In this document: positions 14,194 through 19,028 of the stretch, one piece after another | How positions within the stretch are numbered: the first letter of the stretch is position 1 | Layout of the letters: the number at the start of each line of letters is the position of its first letter | Assembly: GCA_964611195.1 (NCBI GenBank) | Contig: CAZSXA010000029.1 | Coordinates: 1-19,028 of the forward strand | Source: JADLGL01 sp964611195 | Lineage (GTDB): Bacteria; Pseudomonadota; Alphaproteobacteria; Rhizobiales; Kaistiaceae | DNA length: 19,028 nt | Direction of reading: 5' to 3' | Translations under genes and position numbers: made by a program | The notes under the pieces: model-generated | Told to the model about the DNA's origin: nothing | Databases searched by the model: none | The model's input: only the letters and a program-made list of their open reading frames with translations

Positions 14194-15188
14194 CGGCTAC
14201 GGCTCCACGAGCGGAGTTGCGGCAAGACGAGCGCCAGCACGACGATCGCCGCGGTGATGATGTTGAGGTCGGAGGCAAGTACCTCGAAGCAGGAATTGCC
14301 GACGCAGATGCCGTCCCATTCGAGCGCCGACTGGCGTGCAAGGCGGTAGATCACGGATCCGAAAACACAGCCGGCGAGGAGGATCCAAATGCCGCGGAAC
14401 GGCAGAAGCGTTTCGCCGATGATCACGGCGGCAAGGCCAAAGACGATCGTGCCGGTTCCGGACGTGGCGTCGGCGAACCCCGCGGTTTGCGCGAAGAGAC
14501 CGCCGCCAACCGCGACGAGGCCGTTCGACAACGCCATGCCGGCGTAGATGTTGCGGCCGGTCGGAATGCCTTGCGCGCGCGCCATCTTCGGATTGATGCC
14601 GGTCGCCCGCATGCCGAGCCCGAAATCGGTGGTGAGGAACCAGGTTAGCAACCCGATTGCGATGACCAGGAGAACGAGGAGCAATGTCGGCTCGACATAG
14701 TTCGAGGGAAGGCCGACGCCGTCCATGACGTCGACCACGCTGTCGAGGTTGCGGACCGAAAGGTTGGGCCGGCCGTCGCCCACCCGAAGGTTGATCGAAT
14801 AGAGCGCGTACATCGTCAGGATCGACGCCAGAAGATGGAGGATCTTGAAGACGACGTTGAGCGCCGCGGTGACGAGGCCGGCGAGGCAACCGGCCACGAA
14901 GGCGACCAGCGTCGCGATCCACGGATTGCCCCAGAACGGATCGCCGCCGATCAGGAGCGCCGCCACCACCATCGCACCCAGCGGGAACGAGCCGTCGACG
15001 GTGAGGTCGGGGAAGTTCAGGACGCGGAACGAGAGGAAGACGCCAAGGCCCACGAAACCGTAGACGAGGCCGATCTCAATGGCGTTCCAGAAGGCAAAGG
15101 CGCCGAGCCAGTCGAGCAGCAGCCAGGACAGGCCCCCGGCCGCCAGAACCGCGACAGCGGACCAGATCGCGGTCGTCGGATTACGCAC
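14190..15188 (-). CDS. ABC transporter permease, branched-chain (BPD_transp_2) type
   Basis: The 332-residue integral membrane protein has about eight or nine hydrophobic segments and the family blocks LSFRVLNFPDLTVDGSFPLG near residue 53 and GINPKMARAQGIPTGRN, the likely coupling helix contacting the ATPase. It belongs to the permease type of systems with PF04392 binding proteins. The start is GTG with a GGGGGG run 4 bases upstream. It overlaps the ATPase gene by 4 bases and lies 120 bases downstream of the binding-protein gene, a gap that contains several stem-loops. A single permease suggests a homodimeric channel. Confidence 0.94.
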   Translation of the reverse strand: MRNPTTAIWSAVAVLAAGGLSWLLLDWLGAFAFWNAIEIGLVYGFVGLGVFLSFRVLNFPDLTVDGSFPLGAMVVAALLIGGDPFWGNPWIATLVAFVAGCLAGLVTAALNVVFKILHLLASILTMYALYSINLRVGDGRPNLSVRNLDSVVDVMDGVGLPSNYVEPTLLLVLLVIAIGLLTWFLTTDFGLGMRATGINPKMARAQGIPTGRNIYAGMALSNGLVAVGGGLFAQTAGFADATSGTGTIVFGLAAVIIGETLLPFRGIWILLAGCVFGSVIYRLARQSALEWDGICVGNSCFEVLASDLNIITAAIVVLALVLPQLRSWSRSR

Positions 15189-15200
15189 CGGCCCCCCAAA

Positions 15201-15214
15201 GCGCCATCAGGCGC
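15201..15214 (-). other. Small stem-loop before the permease gene
   Basis: GCGCC / GGCGC form a perfect 5-bp stem with a 4-base loop, 13 bases upstream of the permease GTG start. A second small inverted repeat, CCACG / CGTGG, lies at 15241-15252. Both are short and could occur by chance at this GC content. Confidence 0.25.
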
Positions 15215-15258
15215 GCTCGATCAACACACAAGCAGCGCCCCCACGCCCGTGGCAGGGC

Positions 15259-15284
15259 GGCCCCTCCCCGATGAGGGAGGAGCC
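15259..15284 (-). promoter_or_regulatory. Intercistronic hairpin between binding-protein and permease genes
   Basis: A 10-bp stem (15259-15268 with 15275-15284, one G-U pair) and a 6-base loop lie 24 bases past the binding-protein stop. No T-run follows on the minus strand. Hairpins in this place are known in ABC operons to protect the upstream message or partly terminate, so the binding protein is made in excess. That role is inferred. Confidence 0.5.
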
Positions 15285-15308
15285 GTTTCTTGGAGTCTGC
15301 TCGCCGCC

Positions 15309-16247
15309 TTACTCGACGACGATGTCGGCGCGGTCAATCACCGCCTGCGGAATGGTGATGCCCATTCGCTCGGCAGCCGCCGGATTGACGGCAAGGTCGC
15401 CACCCTCGGCGAAGCTGACCGGGATCGTGCCCGGGTCCTCACCATTGAGGACGCGGATCACCAGAGCGCCGGCGTCGCGGCCGTGCTGGTAGTAGTCGAA
15501 GCCGATCGTCGCGATCGCGCCATTCTCAACGGTCGCCGTATCGCCCGCGAACACCGGCACGCCGGCGTCCTCTCCAACGCCGATCACGGCGTCGAGTGCG
15601 CTGACAATGGTGTTGTCGGTCGGCACGTAGATGGCGTCGACGTCGCCGACGAGCGAGGCCGCGGCCGACTGCACATTGGCGCTGTTGTCGGCGGTCGCCT
15701 CGACGATGGTGATGCCGTTGTCGGCCGCCACTTCCTTGAGGATATCGACAAGGAAGGACGAGTTGGCTTCGGCGGCGTTATAGAGAACGCCGATCGTCGA
15801 GAGGTCCGGCATGATCTCCATCATGAGCGCGACATGGTCGGCAACCGGAGTGAGATCCGATACGCCGGTGATGTTGTTGCCGTCGCCGTCGAGATCGGTG
15901 ACGAGATCGGCAGCCGTCGGCGAGGTCACGGCGGCAAACACGATCGGGATCGTGCTGGTCGCGTTCAGGACCGCCTGGGCCGAAGGCGTCGAGATCGGGA
16001 CGATGACGCTCACCTCGTCGCTGACGAACTGGTTCGCGATCTGGGCGGCGGTGGCAGGATCGCCGCCGGCTGACTCGTAGAGGAACTCGAACTCGATGCC
16101 CGCATCGGTAAGGGCGTCGCGAACACCGTCCCGCACGGCATCGAGTGCCGGGTGCTCGACGATGGCCGTGGTCGCCACGGTGACGTCCTGCGCGAAGGCT
16201 GGGCTCGCAATGGCGGCCGCGACGAGCGCGTAAGCGAATCTGCGCAT
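15309..16247 (-). CDS. ABC transporter substrate-binding protein (ABC_sub_bind, TrpX-like)
   Basis: The 312-residue protein has a signal peptide (basic start, hydrophobic 4-18, AFA before Q20) and two periplasmic-binding lobes of the PF04392 type. Recognisable segments are IVEHPALDAVRDGV, PIVFAAVTSP, IGVLYNAAEANSS and IYVPTDNTIVS. Known members of the family bind aromatic amino acids (streptococcal TrpX), but the ligand here cannot be read from sequence. I chose the ATG at 16247 because it begins the signal peptide and has AGGGAGAG upstream; the open frame continues to 16481 without resemblance. It is the first gene of the three-gene transporter operon. It is acidic and Ala-rich, as expected for a periplasmic protein. 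Confidence 0.93.
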   Translation of the reverse strand: MRRFAYALVAAAIASPAFAQDVTVATTAIVEHPALDAVRDGVRDALTDAGIEFEFLYESAGGDPATAAQIANQFVSDEVSVIVPISTPSAQAVLNATSTIPIVFAAVTSPTAADLVTDLDGDGNNITGVSDLTPVADHVALMMEIMPDLSTIGVLYNAAEANSSFLVDILKEVAADNGITIVEATADNSANVQSAAASLVGDVDAIYVPTDNTIVSALDAVIGVGEDAGVPVFAGDTATVENGAIATIGFDYYQHGRDAGALVIRVLNGEDPGTIPVSFAEGGDLAVNPAAAERMGITIPQAVIDRADIVVE

Positions 16248-16296
16248 GCTTCTCTCCCTGATGGGCCCGCGGTCGGAAGGGCGGGCGATTGCCCGG

Positions 16297-16325
16297 AGAG
16301 CACCGTGTTTTTCTTGAGAAGTCAA
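16297..16325 (-). promoter_or_regulatory. Possible promoter for the ABC transporter operon
   Basis: On the minus strand TTGACT (16320-16325) is followed after 17 bases by TGCTCT (16297-16302), about 50-75 bases upstream of the binding-protein start. The -35 is good and the -10 is poor. The region between arfB and the operon is AT-richer here than the surrounding DNA. Confidence 0.3.
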
Positions 16326-16347
16326 CAATATTGCGGGTTTGCCGCCA

Positions 16348-16782
<435 letters not shown>

Positions 16783-16837
16783 CGCCTCATCCGAAACTCA
16801 CTGCCGCCCTCTTGCATCTCCGAGGTGGCGACCCACT

Positions 16838-16858
16838 TAAGATATATCGTAAGACATA
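16838..16858. promoter_or_regulatory. Direct-repeat element upstream of the PadR-type gene, likely operator
   Basis: TAAGATATA (16838-16846) and TAAGACATA (16850-16858) form a near-perfect direct repeat with a 12-base period and a 3-base spacer. Within it, GATATATC (16841-16848) is a palindrome. This AT-rich island stands out in GC-rich DNA and ends 13 bases before the PadR-type start codon, overlapping the expected promoter. PadR proteins commonly repress their own genes, so this is a plausible autoregulatory site. Confidence 0.5.
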
Positions 16859-16871
16859 CAGGACACATCAC

Positions 16872-17519
16872 ATGCATTATCGACATCATCACTGCGGACC
16901 CGGAGGCTATGCCTTCGGCGGACGCCATCGCCATCGTGGCGGCTTCGGCCCGTTCGGCTGGGGGATGGGCGGTTCGCGCGGCGGCGGCTTTTCCTTCGGC
17001 CGCATGTTGAAGGACGGCGACCTTCGCCTCCTCACCCTCGCCCTTATCGAGGAAACTCCTCGCCACGGCTACGACATCATCAAGGCGCTCGAGGAGCGCT
17101 CGGCCGGCTTTTACAGCCCCAGCCCCGGCGTGATCTATCCGACCCTCACCTATCTCGAGGAGGCCGGCTACGTCACCTCGGAGGCCGAAGGCAACAAGAA
17201 GACCTACGCCATCACCGACGCTGGCAGGGCGCATCTCAACGAGAACCGCGAAGCCGTTGAGGCGATTCTTTCACAGATGGAGGCCTTCGGCCGAAAGATG
17301 GGGAAGGCGCGCGAGTGGTTCGAGTGGGCCGAAGGCAGTTGGGGCGAACGGCCGAACGAGCAGCGCTCCGAGGCGTCCGAAGGGCTCGATCAGGCGCGTC
17401 GACGTCTGCGGGCGCTTATCGTGGCGGCAACGGAAGGAACAGATTCCGATCAGCAGCGTGTCGCCGACATCCTCAACAAGGCGGCCGACGAAATCCTCGG
17501 GAAGACGGGCGAGCACTAG
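16872..17519 (+). CDS. PadR-family regulator with His/Gly-rich N-terminus (YqjI-like)
   Basis: The 215-residue protein has a His/Gly-rich N-terminus (residues 1-44, with H2, H5-H7, C8, H19 and H21), a PadR winged helix (about 47-125, with RHGYDIIKALEE and YSPSPGVIYPTL), and a helical C-terminus for dimerisation. The layout and winged-helix sequence resemble E. coli YqjI, a nickel-responsive PadR repressor with a His-rich N-terminus. Metal sensing here is inferred. I chose the ATG at 16872 because AGGA lies about 8 bases upstream and the His-rich stretch starts there; an upstream ATG at 16812 would place the direct-repeat element inside the gene. It is divergent from arfB, and no metal transporter or reductase gene is adjacent. 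Confidence 0.9.
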   Translation: MHYRHHHCGPGGYAFGGRHRHRGGFGPFGWGMGGSRGGGFSFGRMLKDGDLRLLTLALIEETPRHGYDIIKALEERSAGFYSPSPGVIYPTLTYLEEAGYVTSEAEGNKKTYAITDAGRAHLNENREAVEAILSQMEAFGRKMGKAREWFEWAEGSWGERPNEQRSEASEGLDQARRRLRALIVAATEGTDSDQQRVADILNKAADEILGKTGEH

Positions 17520-17532
17520 CGCGCGGCGATGC

Positions 17533-17558
17533 GGAGGCGGCGAAAACCGGCCGCCTCC
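17533..17558. terminator. Stem-loop between convergent PadR-type and acyltransferase genes
   Basis: A perfect 9-bp stem (GGAGGCGGC / GCCGCCTCC) with an 8-base loop lies 13 bases past the PadR-type stop and 10 bases past the stop of the opposing gene. No T-run follows on either strand, so it is at best a weak intrinsic terminator or a 3'-end stabiliser serving both genes. Confidence 0.45.
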
Positions 17559-17568
17559 TCCCGGCTGC

Positions 17569-18225
17569 CTAGGCGGCCATTTGCTGGTGCATGTCGGCCT
17601 GCCAGCCCTCGAACATGTAGCGCGAGAACCAGGAATTACGCTGGCGCAGGCGCCGGTAGCAGTCCTTCAGGTCGAGGAGCAGTGTCAGCCGGCGGCTCTC
17701 GGAGAGGAGTTCGCCGGTCTTGTGCGTCGCCACGACCTTGAAGCCGAGGACGCGCGTGTGGAAGCCGTAGGGGCTGTGCGGATCGTCCTCGAGCACGTCT
17801 GTGACGAAGTGGGTGTAATTGCGCTTGATGGTGGCGATCGTCGCCCCCTTCATGAGCGCCGCCGGCAGCACGACCTTGTTGCGAAACTCCGGCGTGACGG
17901 CAAAGCGGCCGATCTCGGCGACACGGTTCTTCTTCAGGAACTCCTCGACATTGAGGCTGGGGTCGAGGAACTCAAGACCGTATTCGATATAGGTGCCAAG
18001 CGGCGGGTCGTAGTGGACGCGCAGCACACCGGCGGCCTCGCCGTCCACGCGTGCAATCAGCCAGTCGATATCCGGATTGTCGCGGTCATCCTCGGAGAAG
18101 AACGCATCGACATCGGTCGCCCAGCCCTTCTCGTCGAGATAGGTGGTGCGCAGAACCGAGAGGACCTCCTGGCGCTCCGCCTCGGTGGCGACATGGGCCA
18201 CGTCGATCTGATCAATTCGCAACAT
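17569..18225 (-). CDS. GNAT/FeeM-like N-acyltransferase
   Basis: The 218 residues have a GNAT-type fold: an N-terminal helix, a beta-sheet with GVLRVHYDPPLGTYIEYGLEF, the central motif EIGRFAVTPEFRNK (104-117) and the closing YGFHTRVLGFK. The EIGRFAV strand resembles the ElsRFav motif shared by LuxI-type and FeeM-type acyl transferases, which use acyl-ACP to acylate an amine. Acyl donor and acceptor cannot be read here. The start ATG overlaps the 3' end of the PlsC-type gene by 14 bases, and AAAGGAG lies 9 bases upstream. Translational coupling with an O-acyltransferase suggests joint synthesis of an N- and O-acylated amino lipid, as OlsB and OlsA do for ornithine lipid; it is not OlsB by length. 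Confidence 0.8.
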   Translation of the reverse strand: MLRIDQIDVAHVATEAERQEVLSVLRTTYLDEKGWATDVDAFFSEDDRDNPDIDWLIARVDGEAAGVLRVHYDPPLGTYIEYGLEFLDPSLNVEEFLKKNRVAEIGRFAVTPEFRNKVVLPAALMKGATIATIKRNYTHFVTDVLEDDPHSPYGFHTRVLGFKVVATHKTGELLSESRRLTLLLDLKDCYRRLRQRNSWFSRYMFEGWQADMHQQMAA

Positions 18226-19003
18226 GCTCTGTCGCTCCTTTCTCCGGAGCCCAATCCTTCCCGCAAAGGGCCGCGATCGATTGCATAATGGTGGCGTGCC
18301 AGTCCTTTACCCCCGAACGCGTCGCCTTCGGAACGGAATTGGTGGCAGGGAATATGGGCGGTCCGAAGGTCACGTTGATTCCGAGGGCGCGACCGCTCTC
18401 AGCGTAGACGTTGACGATGCCCGCCGGAACAACCGGAACGCCGGTTCGCAGGGACAGCCATGCGGCGCCCGAGTGACCATGGAGCAGACGATCCGGATCG
18501 GTATTCACTGTTCCCTCCGGGAAGACCCCGACCGATCGTCCCTTCTCGAGAAACATGCGCGTCCTCTGCAGCGCATTGGTCGATTCCTGATAGAGCGGGC
18601 GAAGCCGATCCAGCGGCCAGATGGGAATTGGCTTGCGAACCACGGTGATCGTCTCGGAACGACGGTAGAGGAGATTGAGGCCAGGATATAGCCTGAAGTT
18701 CCAATCCCCCATAAAATACACAAGCTTGCCGTGCCGTTGGAGGGCGAGCAAAGCCGGCAGATCGAGTGCCTCGCGGTGCGATCCGTGATTGGCCGCGAGG
18801 ATGAAGGGATCCATCTCCGGCCGGATGTGCTCAAGGCCCGAGGCGGCGAGAATACGCCGTCGCGACAGCAGGCCCATGATCCGCATCAGCGTTCGATCGA
18901 TGAGGTGCGGCGCGTCCAGGCGCCAACGCAAGACGTCCAAAGCCCGAGGCTGGGCCCAAGGCCTTGCTGTGGCTTCCGGTTCGGGTAGCGGCACGTCGGT
19001 CAT
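18212..19003 (-). CDS. PlsC-type lysophospholipid acyltransferase
   Basis: The protein belongs to the 1-acylglycerol-3-phosphate acyltransferase family, which transfers acyl groups to a lysolipid hydroxyl at the inner membrane. With the ATG at 19003 (263 residues), the catalytic HX4D motif is H76-D81 in NHGSHREALD, and motif III is FPEGT at 161-165. Only a weakly hydrophobic stretch precedes the motif. I prefer the ATG at 19003 because AGGG lies about 7 bases upstream. An in-frame ATG at 19018 is possible, and the frame stays open to the window edge, so the 5' end is not certain. The substrate is unknown; the overlapping N-acyltransferase gene suggests an amino-acid lipid rather than phosphatidic acid. 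Confidence 0.9.
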   Translation of the reverse strand: MTDVPLPEPEATARPWAQPRALDVLRWRLDAPHLIDRTLMRIMGLLSRRRILAASGLEHIRPEMDPFILAANHGSHREALDLPALLALQRHGKLVYFMGDWNFRLYPGLNLLYRRSETITVVRKPIPIWPLDRLRPLYQESTNALQRTRMFLEKGRSVGVFPEGTVNTDPDRLLHGHSGAAWLSLRTGVPVVPAGIVNVYAESGRALGINVTFGPPIFPATNSVPKATRSGVKDWHATIMQSIAALCGKDWAPEKGATEHVAN

Positions 19004-19028
19004 CTGGGCCCTGAGCATTTCACCGCAG

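Noticed and set aside
14835..16073. Long open frame on the plus strand opposite the ABC permease and binding-protein genes
   Set aside because: It has a shadow-like Arg/Asp/Gly-rich composition and crosses the intercistronic hairpins. The minus-strand transporter genes are clearly real.

Overview
The window looks like chromosomal DNA of an alphaproteobacterium of the order Hyphomicrobiales (Rhizobiales). The evidence is high GC throughout, frequent GTG and TTG starts, and several gene groups typical of that order: DUF3126 with cysE, an IscU/NifU-like gene divergent from folE-hisI, a PAS_5 gene before a PilZ gene, an NDUFS6-like zinc protein and a BTLCP peptidase. I see no rRNA, tRNA, insertion sequence, phage gene or CRISPR array. 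Gene density is high and most of the window is conserved housekeeping DNA. Genus-level placement is not possible from sequence reading alone.

Layout, left to right. Bases 1-1239 hold the 3' part of an acidic beta-repeat protein (+). It meets thrS (-, threonyl-tRNA synthetase) in a shared CTAG stop. Upstream of thrS on the same strand lie yidD and an IscU/NifU-like gene that lacks the third cluster-ligand cysteine. Divergent from these are folE (GTP cyclohydrolase I) and hisI (+). A rhomboid-family membrane protein (-) converges on hisI. Its 5' side is followed by a 359-base gene-free stretch with a strong minus-strand intrinsic terminator. Next come a PAS_5 protein, a tandem PilZ protein and an exported transglutaminase-like cysteine peptidase (all +). 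After them are a gamma-class carbonic anhydrase-like protein and a small membrane protein (-), then DUF3126 and cysE (-). Divergent from cysE are an NDUFS6-type zinc protein and an FAD monooxygenase (+). The monooxygenase meets an exported one-cysteine MsrA (-) in a second CTAG overlap. A minus-strand ABC transporter operon follows, with a TrpX-type binding protein, a branched-chain-type permease and an ATPase. Then come arfB (-), a divergent PadR/YqjI-like regulator with a His/Gly-rich N-terminus (+), and an operon of a PlsC-type acyltransferase and a GNAT/FeeM-like N-acyltransferase (-) that reaches the right edge.

Functional links supported by the layout: the ABC genes form one transporter; the PlsC and GNAT genes overlap and probably act on the same lipid or acyl substrate; the IscU-like gene and yidD are translationally coupled; folE and hisI are co-transcribed. 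PAS, PilZ and the LapG-family peptidase form a same-strand group that may relate to cyclic-di-GMP signalling, but this is inference.

I found no clear new multi-gene system. The best leads are smaller: a tRNA-anticodon-like hairpin in the thrS leader, an unexplained terminator before the rhomboid gene, a metal-sensor-like PadR protein with a direct-repeat operator, the acyltransferase pair, the IscU-like protein with an incomplete site, and the one-cysteine MsrA.
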